Assembly: GCF_900747795.2 (NCBI RefSeq)
Contig: NC_041395.2
Span: 34,186,097 to 34,250,096 of the forward strand
Reading direction: 5' to 3'
DNA: 64,000 nt
Origin: Erpetoichthys calabaricus
Lineage: Eukaryota > Chordata > Cladistia > Polypteriformes > Polypteridae
The position numbers and the translations under genes are program-made. Below, one piece after another: positions 11,256 to 23,224 of this stretch. Positions within the stretch are counted from its first letter, which is position 1. Each line of letters opens with the position of its first letter. The notes beneath the pieces were generated by a model that did not search any database, was not told the origin of the DNA, and saw nothing but the letters and a program-made list of their open reading frames with translations.

Positions 11256-11578
11256 CAAATTTTTACTCAGCCATCCTTGAAAGTATTGTGACCTCCTCCA
11301 TCACCATTTGGTTTCCTTCTGCCTCCTCTCTTTCTAAGACTCTGCTGCAGCAGGTGATTTGTTTAGCAGAGAAAAATCATTAAAATATCTGTTCATCACC
11401 AGAGTAAAAAAGAGAGCAGGAAAGATTGCAGCTGACTCCACTCACCCCAGTAGCCATCTGTTCATTAAATTGCCATCATTGGGGGGTGGGGGGGGGGGGG
11501 GTACAGGTCTACTGTGTACTACACGCCATCTCCACAGTTACTTTCTTCAAATTATTCAGATCCTAAATAAACTTACAT
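11256..11578 (+). mobile_element. L2-type LINE fragment joined to the previous one
   Basis: Open frames encode FYSAILESIVTSSITIWF, then KRAGKIAADSTHPSSHLF and TRHLHSYFLQIIQILN. These correspond to the C-terminal end of L2-like proteins (ESVLT..TTWF, IAADPSHP, NSFFPQAIRLLN as I remember the family). It directly abuts another LINE relic, so one inserted into or recombined with the other. A G-run of about 18 bases interrupts it at 11480-11501. Confidence 0.65.
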
Positions 11579-11987
11579 AGGTTTACTCCTAACTATTTTT
11601 GCAACATATAACTGGTAACCGTGCTGTTTACTTGCTGTACTATTTGATACCTTTATTATTTTGTATAGTTTTTCTATCTATTTGACATAAATATTGAAAT
11701 TTGTAAATGTTTTGTTCAAGAAATTGTTGTATTTGTATAGTGGTTTGCACAGCGTGCGGTTAATTGTGAGTTGAAATTGCATTGTATTGAGTTGGTTAAG
11801 GCTTGTAGCCCATGTTTTGCACCTAACCAAAGTCAATTCTGTTATGTTTCACATGCTAGAAATGAAGTGATTCTGACCTGAATATTTTATATATATTTAG
11901 TTACTGAGTGTAGTTTAACTTTGCTATTGTTTGCACAGATAAAACAAAACAAAAACTGTGAACCAAGTTACACCTGGCACTGCAGGA

Positions 11988-12026
11988 TGTTTTTGTACAA
12001 GCTTTCAATGAGTTTTATTTGCTGTG
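11988..12026 (-). promoter_or_regulatory. VH2 recombination signal (23-RSS, variant heptamer)
   Basis: The minus strand reads heptamer CACAGCA (12026-12020), a 23-bp spacer, then nonamer ACAAAAACA (11996-11988). The essential CAC is kept but the last two heptamer bases depart from the consensus TG. Lower recombination efficiency is likely by analogy. Confidence 0.9.
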
Positions 12027-12528
12027 CTTCTCTTGCACAATAATACACTGCCGTGTCCTCAGTTCTCAGGTTATTCATTTGTAGAAAGAAAATGTGTTTT
12101 GAATAGTCTTTAGATGCCTTGAACCGGTTTTTGATAGTGTCAGAGTGATATTCTGTACTGGTAGCAGCACCTATACTAGCAAGCCATTCCAGGGCTTTCC
12201 CAGGAGACTGACGAATCCAGACCAACCAGTAGCTATTCACATCAAATCCTGCAGCCTGGCAAGACAGAGTGATTGATCTAGAAGACACCACCTCCTGGGA
12301 TTCTGGCTGTGTAAGAGTAACACTGCACTTGGAATCTAAGAAGAAAGAATTAAGGCTGTTAGTAATACTGACATTTTACTATTAAATTATTTATTGCATT
12401 TTAGAAATACAGTATTTACTAATTATGATTTCCTAAGTGATCAGTTTATAGATTAGTAATAATTCCATACCTGTAATCCAAGAGATGAACATAATGCAAA
12501 TCCAAATAAAGCTCAAAGACTGCATCAT
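12027..12528 (-). CDS. Immunoglobulin heavy-chain variable segment VH2 (leader + V exon)
   Basis: The leader exon 12528-12471 encodes MMQSLSFIWICIMFISWIT and ends at donor GTATGG. The V exon 12335-12027 follows acceptor CTTCTTAG, with a 135-bp intron in phase 1. The domain begins SKCSVTLTQPESQEVVSS. It has the first cysteine in LSCQAAG, tryptophan in LVWIRQSPGKALEW, and [14 protein letters not shown] at the 3' end. No stops or frame breaks. A cysteine also lies just after the cleavage region (SKCSV), which may belong to the signal peptide end. The RSS heptamer is variant. Expected function: germline V domain of IgH, joined to D and J in B cells. Confidence 0.93.
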
Positions 12529-12631
12529 GTATAAAGCAAACCTTCTCTCTGAATTCAAAAGAAATATTCTCAGCTGAGTAGCTTCAGGAGGCCATCAGTC
12601 TGATTTCCTTTATTAAGGAAAAGGAAAGTTG

Positions 12632-12639
12632 TTTTGCAT
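12632..12639 (-). promoter_or_regulatory. Octamer-like site of the VH2 promoter
   Basis: In gene sense ATGCAAAA, 7 of 8 to the octamer, 104 bp upstream of the start codon. A TATA-like TTAATAAAG lies between it and the leader. Confidence 0.6.
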
Positions 12640-13005
12640 AGATTTCCATCACACTTTAGAAGACAACTTGTAATGTAAATAAGGGAAAAATGTAATAAAT
12701 GTTCACCTACTGTGTTTCATAGCCGTCTATGTAAATTATAGTCACACACTTTATTCAATTTGTTTTATTTTGCCAAATAGAATTAGGTCTGTAATTTGCT
12801 TATCTCTGACTAAACTTTAACACACTATAGTGTATATTGGGCACAAATTTAAATTCTGGATCTGGAAAATTATTAAGGAAATTGAGTTTACAGAACATAA
12901 TAATCCTTTAATTTAAACTAATCTGATTGATACTGAACAGAAATGTTGCTTTATTAAACAATTTAATGTGAAATAACTTTCAGTAATACATGTTATCAAA
13001 TATGT

Positions 13006-13059
13006 GAAAGAAAGAAAGAAAGAAAGAAAGAAAAAGAAAGAAAGAAAGAAAGAAAGAAA
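13006..13059. repeat. (GAAA)n microsatellite
   Basis: About 13 GAAA units with one extra A in the middle. Confidence 0.95.
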
Positions 13060-13191
13060 TTACACTTTGCTTAAATGAAGCACATTGAGTTAGGATGGAG
13101 CAGTTCATCCACCATTTTTCAAGAAATTACATGTTTAAGATATTAAAATTGCTGAGGAACTAATCTAATCATCTAAACGTACTACACTGTA

Positions 13192-13275
13192 AGGGTGACA
13201 TGGTGGTTAAGGCTGCATTTTATGGATCTTTTACTCTGGGTCCAAATCCAGTGTTCATCTTTACCTTTTACTTTT
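13192..13275 (+). mobile_element. Possible SINE head fragment
   Basis: 'ggtgacatggtggttaaggct' followed by 'gggtccaaatccagtg' resembles tRNA A- and B-box regions of the V-SINE-like family, without the rest. Confidence 0.3.
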
Positions 13276-13279
13276 AACA

Positions 13280-14810
13280 GCCCCCCTTTTCAAATTATGG
13301 TCAATGAAGATCAGGAATATGAAATTGAAAATATGTCAGATTCTATGAGACGTGGAAATAAAATTCATTACTTGGTTCACACTAAGTGTTATGGTCAAGA
13401 GGAGAGATCTGACAAATGTTAAAGTGACTTTGGAGAGCTAGTCTTGATGTTAATGTGTGGACTAGTATATTATAGAGAAAATTTCTGGAATTGCAAAAGT
13501 AGATGTTTTGTGTAGTTTGCCACTCCTTCTGTCCATCCATGCAATTTGAAAATAGCATTTTCTTCAGAAAAGTTCTTAAAAGAGGCTTCCACCCTCAACA
13601 ATTTTCCTCAGATTATCTGACAGCCTCTATAGATGTTACATAAACCTTAGTCAGGGTAGGAATTGATCACTGGACTGAAGTAATTATAGCAAGTTTGGCT
13701 TTATACCTGGCTCAAAGAGTGTCAGCCCTCTAGAAGATAATCACATTTCCATTGGTGTCATTGTTAAAACATCTAAAGATTTTTACAGATAGTAATTGAT
13801 TTTTAGTGTTTGGTCATAACTTTAAAAACAGTGTCCGGAGATAACATTAATTTGGATACCAACCGTTTTAAAGACTTTGAAAATCCAAGCCTGTAAAATC
13901 TCGAGCAGTTATTTTAACAAACCCTTCAACAGAGGAGAATTTCATTTAAGAGGACTAAAATGGAAAAATTCAGAAATTGAAATGACTATTATAAAAATTA
14001 AAGTGGTAACCCCAGACAAAGGGAAGTAAAATTCATGCTTATTTCACTGCACAGTTTCAAAGGACTAAGAATAGGCTGAAGGTAGCTTGTGGCGTTCCCG
14101 GATGTACTTTTTAGCCCTTTTCAGGATAAACATTTTTTATGGCTTTCACAATTTGTTCAGCTTTATCAAATTACTGAGACAAGGTGTTTGCAGTATCTTT
14201 TCTTTCTCCTGCTGAGTATGAAATAAAAAAAGAAAAAAGTAACCAATAAGTTAACTGATTTTGCATTTCTTTAATAAATGAAATTATGGTTGGTTTAAGT
14301 TAAAAATGAAACCTTATTTTCCTTAATCCAATGTCTCCACTCTCTGAGGGAACACTTTACATCCATTAATTTTCTATTTGGAACTTTACAATTTTGCTTA
14401 GTAGAGGAAATTTCTTTCAGTTCAAGTATAGAGATGCAGTTTGTCAATGTCCAATTATTTTTCAGAAAGAATAAAACCTGTGCCACTACTGGAGACATCA
14501 TCTTCTAATTACAATAGGAGATTAATGTCAAGCTGTCAGAAAACAGAGTAATGAATAAAGGCTTTAGGTATGCAAAGGCTTCTTGAGCTTCAATGGTGTA
14601 ACAAAATTTCACACCTCTTTTTTGTGAGAGGGAACAAATACAGAACTAAAATTCTTCATAAATCTTCTATAATATTTAGCAAACACTATTAAAATATTCA
14701 GCTTGCTTAATGAATGAAGGAGGTTTCCAATTTGAATAGCAGCATCTTTCCCCGACCTACTTGAAACCCAGACTGCGAAATTGTATTAAATGAAAATGTC
14801 ATGAAAATGT
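13280..14810. other. No gene recognised; AT-rich intergenic
   Basis: Only short open frames with no family resemblance. No repeat I can name. Confidence 0.4.
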
Positions 14811-14814
14811 ATTT

Positions 14815-15089
14815 TATTTTATATCTGGAAGTACTTCTGGTGTTCCAATAGTTTGGCCCGGGAGCACAGGGAAGCCCCACAAACCCCACAACCACTCCTT
14901 GGTGGCACCCACGAAACCCAGCAGGGCTAAGCCAACAAACTCCAAGTCCCATGATGCCCTATGGGAATCCAGGAGGGTTGCCAGCTAGCGTGCTGGAGAA
15001 GATAAAGCCATGTGCAATTTGTCTCCCCCTGGTCTTCCACACTGTGTACGTTCCAGCTGGGTAAGGTTTCCCTGGCACCGCCCTTCACA
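14815..15089 (-). mobile_element. Truncated LTR of the Gypsy-like family
   Basis: On the minus strand it opens TGTGAAGGGC, contains 'ttgtgggg' and 'gtggttg' blocks, then 'ggaagtacttcc' and a TATA-like 'gatataaaa' where similarity stops. It resembles the first half of the LTRs at 8554 and 15713. Old and incomplete. Confidence 0.45.
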
Positions 15090-15712
15090 AAGTGAATTTA
15101 TTGGCAAATGTTTTAAGTAAAACATACAGATACAAATAAATTCATTTTAAGTTCAAGTTTATTTTCAATGCACAGTTCAATGAGATTTTTTCATATTTAT
15201 CAAAGACTAGTGATTAGCATTTATTAATATTTCCATGTTGAGAATGGTTGAAAAGAAGTGTAACAAGGCAGCACAAGGGAATGAAAAATTTGGCTCATCT
15301 TAGACACAATAGTAACAGAGACTGGATTGGATGAAAAAAAAGAAAGAGAAACGGGGAGAGAGAAGAGACAATGTGGACAATGGATGGACCGAGTGTTGAT
15401 AAAGAGAAAACCCGAGCACAAAACCCTGCAATGTTCAGGCCAAAAGAAAGTTCAGGCTGGTCACTGAAAGTGCACTTCAATAGAGAAAGTGGCAGGAATG
15501 GGTGGAAACCAGTACATTGTCAGTCTGTTGGACTTAGCGAAGGGAACTGAAGCATTCCATAGAAGACGCAAAAAGATTGGCAAAAATGAGGAGACTCAAC
15601 ACAAGTTAGTGGAAAGTGTGACCAAAGGTTTTGAATCAAAAGTCTAGTGACAGAGAGAGAAAAAAGGATTGACAAAGTCTTACTGGGTTAAGTAAAAGGT
15701 GGTTATATGAGT
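15090..15712. other. No gene recognised
   Basis: Purine-rich intergenic sequence between two LTR copies. No internal retrotransposon genes are seen between them. Confidence 0.4.
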
Positions 15713-16286
15713 TGTAAAAGGCGCCGTATAGCGCCCGACCCGGCACAGACTCAGGCAGAGGCACGTACTTAAATAAAACAGTTTTTTATTTCTCTTCAGC
15801 CATGGGGCATGCCTTCCCCGTGTCCCACAGGCCCAACACAGTCCCAAATACACTCACTGCAAACACAAACCACACTTCTTCTCTCCACCTCAGCACCACC
15901 ACTCCTCCACAGGCTTAGTCCTCCTCCTCCTCCTCCTCCCGACTCTGGCTCTGAGTGGTGGTGGCTGGCCCTTTTTATATCCCACCCGGAAGCGGTCCAG
16001 GTGCTTGGACACCTGGTCCTAATTGCCCTTCCGGGTGGGGCTGAAGGTATGACCAGCCAGGCTGCTGACTCCACGCAGCTCCCCCTGGCGGCCATCCGAG
16101 CCCCCAACCAGGCTGTGGAGGACTCCATCTCCCATGGAGCCATGCGCTGGGCTGGGGAATCATTGGCTGCCAGGGAGGCTGCCACCAAGCGTCCCGGGGG
16201 AGGTACTGAACAGTCCATGGCTGCTCCCCCGGAACAGATGTAGGAGAGGCGTCCCTGCCGGGCATGGGACCCGGCTGTCCTTTACA
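15713..16286 (-). mobile_element. Solo LTR, Gypsy-like family, with 4-bp target duplication
   Basis: In element sense it starts TGTAAAGGACAGCC and ends GGCGCCTTTTACA, forming a short inverted terminal match. GAGT flanks both sides on the plus strand (15709-15712 and 16287-16290). Inside, in element sense, are the 'gggatataaaaaggg' TATA-like box, a GGAGGAGGAGGAGG stretch and an AATAAA-type signal. 574 bp with no gag or pol around it. Confidence 0.82.
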
Positions 16287-16788
16287 GAGTCAAAGACGCT
16301 GGTATTTCCCTGTAAATCAATGGAGAGAGTGACATTCTTGCAATGTGAGTTGCAGCATACAAAGGAACCCTAACCATGGTGTAGGCCAGATGGGTAAGCC
16401 AGGTTAGAGTCACTGAATATATATATAAAATGATATAAATATATACTGTATTCTGTAAAAGATGACAAGACAAATGACAAAGAGTTAGGGTGACACCTCG
16501 ACCCAATATATTATCAAGGTAAATGTTTTAAGGTTTTTCAGCAAAAAAATAATGTTCATAATGACACAAGCCTCGGTTCAAACTAGCTAAGATGGCGACA
16601 CTTTCATTTAAGTACAGGTCAGGCAGAAAGAGGTGGGTCTAGGGGGATGGACACTGGAAGTGGATGTAGTTGTATAGTAAACATCCATTTATTTGAACCC
16701 GGGACTGTTTTGTGTATTCATGTTGAGGTTTGGGGCTCACTGGCACCCCTGTTCTATCACAATATATATACATAAATATATGGAAGTA

Positions 16789-17104
16789 GTCATTCAGTCA
16801 GTCATTGTCCAACCCGCTACATCCTAACACAGGGTCACGGGGGTCTGCTGGAGCCAATCCCAGCCAGCACAGGGCGCAAGGCAGGAAGAAATCCTGGGCA
16901 GGGTGCCAGCCCACCACAGAGCACACACTAGGGACAATTTAGGATCGCCAATGCACCTAACCTACATGTCTTTGAACCATGGGAGGAAACCCACGCAGAC
17001 ACGGGGAGAACAGGCAAACTCCATGCAGGGAGGACCCGGGAAGTGAACCCAGGTCTCCTTACTGCGAGGCAGCAGAGCAACCACTGTGCCACCATGCTGC
17101 CCTG
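16789..17104 (-). mobile_element. tRNA-type SINE with 10-bp target duplication
   Basis: In element sense it begins 'cagggcagcatggtggcacagtgg', a tRNA-like head, followed by 'aagacatgtaggttaggtgcattggcgatcc' and 'tcctgccttgcgccctgtgctgg', and ends in a (GACT)n-like tail. TATGGAAGTA flanks both ends (16779-16788 and 17105-17114). It belongs to the same family as the SINEs at 28825, 35445 and 47993. Confidence 0.88.
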
Positions 17105-17133
17105 TATGGAAGTATTATATATATACATGTATA

Positions 17134-17134
<1 letters not shown>

Positions 17135-17170
<36 letters not shown>
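17135..17170. repeat. (GT)n microsatellite
   Basis: Nearly pure GT dinucleotides just right of the SINE target duplication. Confidence 0.9.
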
Positions 17171-17171
<1 letters not shown>

Positions 17172-17999
17172 AGTCATGGGTGGGTTGTTAGTGTGCAAAC
17201 TTAAGTGACTGTAAATATTTTATTTCTCAGTGTTTCATTACATCCTGTATGTATTTGTCTTTTTGTAAAATTAGTGCACATATTGCAATTATCTTTAAGT
17301 AAATAGGTTTTCTTTTTCTTGAATCTGTAAGTCATTGTAACTTGTTATGAAGTTCAAATAATGCAATTGATGTAATAAGTGGAGAGAGAGTCACTCTATA
17401 TGTAAATAATTTAGGTGACAACTTTGTCCTAAAGAACTCAGGGTTCAACTCATGGTGGGTCTAAAAGAGGGCAGGAAATATACATGGCATTTGAATTCTT
17501 GCAGAGTGAGAATTGTATAAACAGTTTTTAATGTATGGACTAGTCCAATCTTTAAATCCTATGCCTTGCTATTATGTGTATAAAGTCTGCATTTTATTCC
17601 AAGGAGTAGTGAGTTTTTCCTCTACATATTCCCCTTGTTATTTATGTTCTTTTTCACTTGCAACAAAAAAGAAAATCTACTGGCAGCTCCACACAACCAT
17701 AAAAATGCCAGAAACGGTGTATGACTAGAATTAAACACAGAATGGAATTATATTCAAAGGAAAAACCACAAAATCAGAATTAAAATAAAAATAAATTAAA
17801 CAAAATTAAAATAAAATAAAGTAAAACCTACTATCATTTTGTGTTCAAGTATACAGATCTAAATAAGCAAACAGCTAATTACCACCTTGGGTCAAATAAA
17901 GCATTATATACTATATCTGTCTTGAACTCCTGTTTGCCTGGTGTGGTGACTCATCAGTTTGTCTACCTAGTACCCTGTATCTCAATTCCTATGTCCTCT
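17171..17999. other. No gene recognised
   Basis: AT-rich with a simple A/T-rich 'aaaataaa' stretch at about 17775-17825. Confidence 0.4.
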
Positions 18000-18900
18000 T
18001 CTTCTCTCTTTCTTTTTAAAAACTTTGACCTTTGTGTCAGCTCTCACGCATGCTCTGCACTTAATCTTCATTTCAACGTAAACCACCTTTAAAACTCGCA
18101 GGAAAAAAACCTTTGTCCAAGTTCCAGAACCACTTCACCAAGTGGCACTGCATCCACTTACTGGACACCAAGCTAAAACAAAAAAATTCAGCATTCAGTT
18201 GTGCATACACAGCCAGGTCCCCAATACATCTAAATCTTTAAAAGCCTTCCATAGAAACCCTACATGGTCCTACAACATATAACGTGCAACCTTGTTCTTC
18301 CTTTTACTAGAACTAAAAGTTTCTTATTGGCCTAATTCTGATCTCTAATTTAAGAAAGGGCAAAACAATCCTTTAAGGCTGGTTTGTGCACCGCCTTGAT
18401 TATTGCTAGGAAGGGGCTTTCTTCCACTACTAGAGGTCATGTCTATGAACTTACCTTTGCTTTTGATATCTTGGTGATACCTTATTTTTGAAAACCTCTT
18501 TCTACTCACAAACACCTTCACACAAGTTTTTTGAATTTTCCAACAGAATGAACTTTCTTTAATGATGATGATTTTTATTATTATTATATCTTTTAGAAGG
18601 TGTTAAATTCATTCATTCTTTCTAGAACCAGGTTATTTCTTAATTTTCTTAATAGGTCCATGTTGAGCCAGCACATTTATTAATAACATTAAGGCAGGAA
18701 ACAATGGAACACCAAAATATCTACTGGCACCTCCTGGGACAATGTTATCTCTAAACTTACTTAAACTCTAATATTTAGGATTTTAAAAGAAAGCCATATA
18801 TCAACTTACTTATACTCCCACTCCCATATTTAGAATATTGAAAGAATCCAAATCTAGAGACAATCCATAAAGATATATGGGGAATGTAATTGATATATAC
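18000..18900. repeat. Intra-locus duplicated block, copy B
   Basis: Diverged match to 9510-10650 in the same orientation; see that entry for the shared words. About 8.3-8.5 kb separates the copies, close to the spacing between VH genes. Confidence 0.6.
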
Positions 18901-20921
18901 TGTAGATAGTTTCAGGGAATAAACAGATCATGTTAAACAAATGTACGTTTGATTGTGTGTGTGTGTGTGGGTGGGTGTGTCTGTATGCGTATCTGGAACT
19001 TGAGTGATGTAGGGAAGACTGCTCTTGTTGACTGAGGAAATCTAAATTAAAATCCAAATGAGTACATCTATATGTTGTCATTTTATTTGATTTTGTGTCA
19101 GATGAGGTTTTCAAACAAGATTATAACTGCATTATAACTTTGAAATGTCAAAAACAAAAAAGAAGAAAAAACGAAGCGCTACTCACAAGTTTAATTTTTC
19201 ATCATCTTGGAGAATTGCCATTATGGTGGCATCAGTTTGTAAGATACTAATTTGAATAGGGACACAGCACTCTAATATATGTTGTCCGTAGTGAAGCTGA
19301 GAATACTATGTATTTAAATCATTCACATTTACAGAGAAAGAGAATGACAGTAATTTTAATACATTACTGAAGAAGTTGAACTAGTATTTTGTACCTCAGA
19401 AGACTAAACTAATTCAAAAAGGAGCACAGTTTCACTAATGTATTCAGGAATCTAGTTAGAAAGCAGAGACTTTTATAAAAATATTCCATGAACTTTTTGA
19501 AAACTGTGGGATTCAGGAAAAATATAATCAAAGTATTTGAGGAAGGTTACCTTTCTGCATCAAAGATAAGGATCTCTTTAAAAAACTACAACCAGCTGCT
19601 CTGCTAGCAACTTGTGAAAGTCAGATGTTTTGTTTCTTTTTATTTGTTGTTATTTTTAATAGTAATAGTATGGATTCCTAATGGGTGTTTAGATTGACAA
19701 ATGCTGGACTGTTACCTATAAAACAATATGTGTGACTTTAATATAGAAAAACCTTAGGAGTTACTGAAATTTGTGAACCAAGGGGTAATGTGATGGTGGA
19801 TATGCCCGTTATCCCAACACACAGGAGGTAAATGGAGCATACTGTGTAGGAAGGTTCAGCTACAGAAATCAAGGCTACCACTATTTCTCTTGTCAATGTG
19901 AGGCTTTTGAGAAGTAAAATCAAGAAGTTCACTATAGCATACATTTTATGCAGGAATATAGAGATGCCTACATCTTGTGTTTCATGGAGATGTGGCTATC
20001 TGTGGATTTACAAGGATGAAGAAGCTGAGAGAGTTTGTAGCAAATGTTATACATCTACAAAAAATGTTGAAAGTACAGCTATTTGTTAAGGAGGTTGAGG
20101 AAAATGAACATACTTTAACTAATATCCTACAGAACTATTATATGTGTCTTTTTGAGAATGTACTGACTTATTCATTCCTATTCTGGTGTTGGGGTCTGAA
20201 CATAAACTTAGGAAAATAACCCAAATAGAGTCTTCTCTCTATGGACAATTGTAATTAGGACTTCAAAAATTGTGTAAGAAAACAGCAAAAAGATATGCAG
20301 ATAAGATTGGAAAAGACTACAGTAGATGCACTCCTTGAAATGTTGTTTCCAAATTTTACTTTTTGGAAGACAATACTTGCTGCTAAAATTTAATATTAGT
20401 AGAAAGAGAAATAGTTATGTACCAGCAATAATAAAACTTATACATAGAATCAAAAGTACAGTTTTGTTGAAATGAGTAACATAGCATTTTGTTTTTAATG
20501 TATGTAAATACATAATTAGTTTTTTTTTACATATGTATTCTGATGAATGTCCTTTTTTGTTGATGACTGGATCAAACCAAATTTGCACTTGTTGACAATA
20601 AAGGTAAAACAACTAACTAATTAATTAATGAAAGACTTAACTTTATATTGGATGTCGTACAACAAAGAAGATCAGGTTGCCAACCAAATCAGTCAACAGG
20701 AAGAATTAGCTTGAAGTGTATTAGAAATAGTATATTAGAAATAGTGTATTAGAAATGGCACAGAGCATGAATAGCATTGCCAACAAAATTAGAGTTGGAC
20801 AGAAACCTGTGGGTACTGCCTGAGTAAATGTTTAAGAGTAAGGGACCACATAAACAGTGAAAGTGAACAAGATTTTTTTTTCTTTTAAATGTTTTTGTAT
20901 ACAGTCCTTGGGTATCAATTG
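18901..20921. other. No gene recognised
   Basis: Contains a (GT)n-like tract at 18954-18980 and a small tandem repeat of 'tattagaaatag' at about 20718-20758. No supported gene. Confidence 0.4.

Positions 20922-20960
<39 letters not shown>
20922..20960. repeat. (ATT)n microsatellite
   Basis: Thirteen ATT units. Confidence 0.93.
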
Positions 20961-21394
20961 GATGAATAATAATCAGTCATGTTTTCAATCTTTCTTTGTT
21001 AATGAGCTGTTATTACTATTATTTAATTTCTTGTCAACAGAACATACAGTACACATGCCAAATTGGTTGAAGGTTAAACTGAAAAGTTGAATTTTTCAAT
21101 GCCATTTTTTTGTCTGTCTTCAAACACAGAGATCCCCAAAATTGCAATACCATGTAATATGTAACCTTAGAATGCAGACTTAATGACATTAAAGTTAGAA
21201 GACTGCCAAGCGTACACATTATTGGTGGGCAGTAATGATATCTTGTACAAAGATTGCAGTAAGTCAAAAAGAGAAACAGGAATGAAAGACACACAAGCAC
21301 CAAGAGTTCCATAACAATCATGCCATAATGCACCTGAGCTAAATCAGAATGGACGCTGAATTCCATAGGGCACATATATTTTCATACCTTGCCA

Positions 21395-21605
21395 TACATT
21401 ACTTCAGCAGTTAAAATATGCTTATATTACATCAATCATTGTACAATACAAGGGCATCAAAAATAAATTTAATGTAAAATGTATAAAATTAACCCAAATG
21501 AATACTCCCAGTAAATGAAAAGGCAAAAAATGCAAAATGATAAGAAATGCTGAAATATTTTGCCTTAATGAAAACAATTGATCCAGGCCTTTGTGAAACA
21601 CAGGA
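21395..21605 (-). pseudogene. Relic of a VH leader region (VH3-like)
   Basis: Aligns by eye with 23528-23735, the start of the VH3 V exon, its intron and its leader. Shared plus-strand words include 'acttcagca', 'acattaatcatt / acatcaatcatt', 'gtaaatgaa..aggcaaaaaa' and 'ttgccttaatgaaa / ttgtcttaatgaaa'. The start codon is replaced, the donor site is lost (CTGGGAG where VH3 has a GTGAGT donor), and a V exon cannot be recognised below 21395. The octamer is not seen. It appears to be a dead VH of the VH3 lineage, 2.1 kb from its relative. Confidence 0.6.
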
Positions 21606-21609
21606 GCCT

Positions 21610-22320
21610 AACCCTTCCTTAATCTCTTTCCATCAATCATCTAACCTACACAAACTTCTTAACCACAGCTCTCCTCACTTCAAGGGAAAAGAGTGACCTT
21701 CTCTACCAAGCACTTTAATCTTTAACAGGAGCCACTGCATCATTTGTAAATATGTATCAGGTACCTCTGATAAATTTAAAATTAAACAAAGGGGCCTCTT
21801 ACCAGTCTAAAAACCTAATTTTCTGTTTTTCTTGTAAGAGATATCAAGCCATCCACATTGGATGAAACAGGGTGACAGTTAGCAGACCTTTTCAGGGAGC
21901 ACATTCAAACCGTTAAAATAAAAGACCTTACAAATTGTAGAACACTTCACATCCCTTGGTCATAGCCACACTGATTTTCTGTTTATGTTCTTTCACAAGG
22001 CTTTAAATATGCTTTTCAAAGAAACACAAAAAAAGTTAGGCTCACTCTCACCCTGAGATCACACATTTCTCTAAGTCACAGCAACAAATATCTTTTTAGT
22101 GCCTCCTTCCAATTTCTCTAATGCCAGTTTTTTTTTTCACCTACTCTATCCTTTTCTCCTTTCCTCTGCCCTGGCTTAATTCCCTCTTTCCCATGCCTTA
22201 CCTGCTCGTTCCTTTTCATTTGTATACCTGATGATGAGTATACAACCCAAATGTGGTGCCTTTAACTTTTTTTTTATGCAAGAAAACAACTTTAACTTTT
22301 TTTTTCCTTTGCAAATGCAT
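21610..22320 (+). mobile_element. Penelope-like retroelement, 3' part with GIY-YIG-type endonuclease remains
   Basis: Translated pieces recall the Penelope endonuclease: a Cys pair with LIFCFSCK, then a region corresponding to 'RPFQGAH' and a serine/histidine-rich part. A 'ctgatgatgagtatacaacccaaatgtggtg' block near 22228-22258 resembles the element's 3' signature (tgatgaag...cgaaacg...ggtgtc). The copy is old and broken, and limits are approximate. Confidence 0.55.
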
Positions 22321-23185
22321 GCTGATGTATCCCAACACTAACTCCTAATTAAATTGAGAGCTTCAGAATCACCTACTACTCAGAAAGATAGTTTTTCTCT
22401 GGGCTCCCTAAATTGAAACAGCAACATCTGAATTTTAGAAATGAATGGATTTGAGGTGAAAACATGAAATCAGCAGATCTGCCTGTATATAAGTCTTTGT
22501 AAATTAATGAAAAAAAAAATCTGAAATAAATAACGTGTTGAAAATGACTTATGTTTTCAAACAACACCATGAATAGCCTTTTGTAAAAATGCAACCAGGT
22601 AAGGCAAAAAGTAAAACACTATAAAACATTCAAAGTTTATGTACATAAAATATACAGAATAAATGCTGAACTGCAGTTGATATTATCTAGCACTGCATCA
22701 TATATTTGTTTACATCAGTTTATAGAGTCAGTATTGTCAGATATATTGGTAAGCTTATTGAATGCACACGCAGTACACACAGTACAAATAAGTAAGCAAA
22801 ACAATGACAATCTAAAACAAAAAAGAGAAATGTAAATGTTTGAAATCTGCATATAATTCAGTCCTTTATAAGTAATGCTTAGTGATGCCCATTCAGGTAT
22901 GGTGACTTTTCCAGCCATCTGCCACAGAAGCAACTCTTTCATACTTCCATGTTCAGTTCTCTTACACTCCTTTTCCCAGGCAGTTTTTTACCTTTACTTT
23001 CTATTTGCATAAACATGATTTGCCAGTAGATCCTTAAATGTAATACTTCAGCCTTATCAAGTATTAAACAAGGCCCCATGAAAGACTATTCCTGCCAGAG
23101 TTGGACAGTTATTTTTTGTTACAAGGTCACTTTGCAGTATTTCTGTTTACAAAGTAACTTTTAAAATGAGGAACTTCAGTGTTCT
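22321..23185. other. No gene recognised, 3' flank of VH3
   Basis: AT-rich with no recognised element. Confidence 0.35.
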
Positions 23186-23224
23186 TGTTATTGTAGGAGG
23201 ATCTGTGTATTATGTATCACTGTG
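23186..23224 (-). promoter_or_regulatory. VH3 recombination signal (23-RSS)
   Basis: Heptamer CACAGTG (23224-23218), 23-bp spacer, nonamer ACAATAACA (23194-23186). The heptamer is consensus. The nonamer has a T inside the A core. Confidence 0.92.

Noticed and set aside
15796-16265. Overlapping proline- and glycine-rich frames on both strands
   Set aside because: They lie wholly inside a GC-rich solo LTR and resemble no protein.
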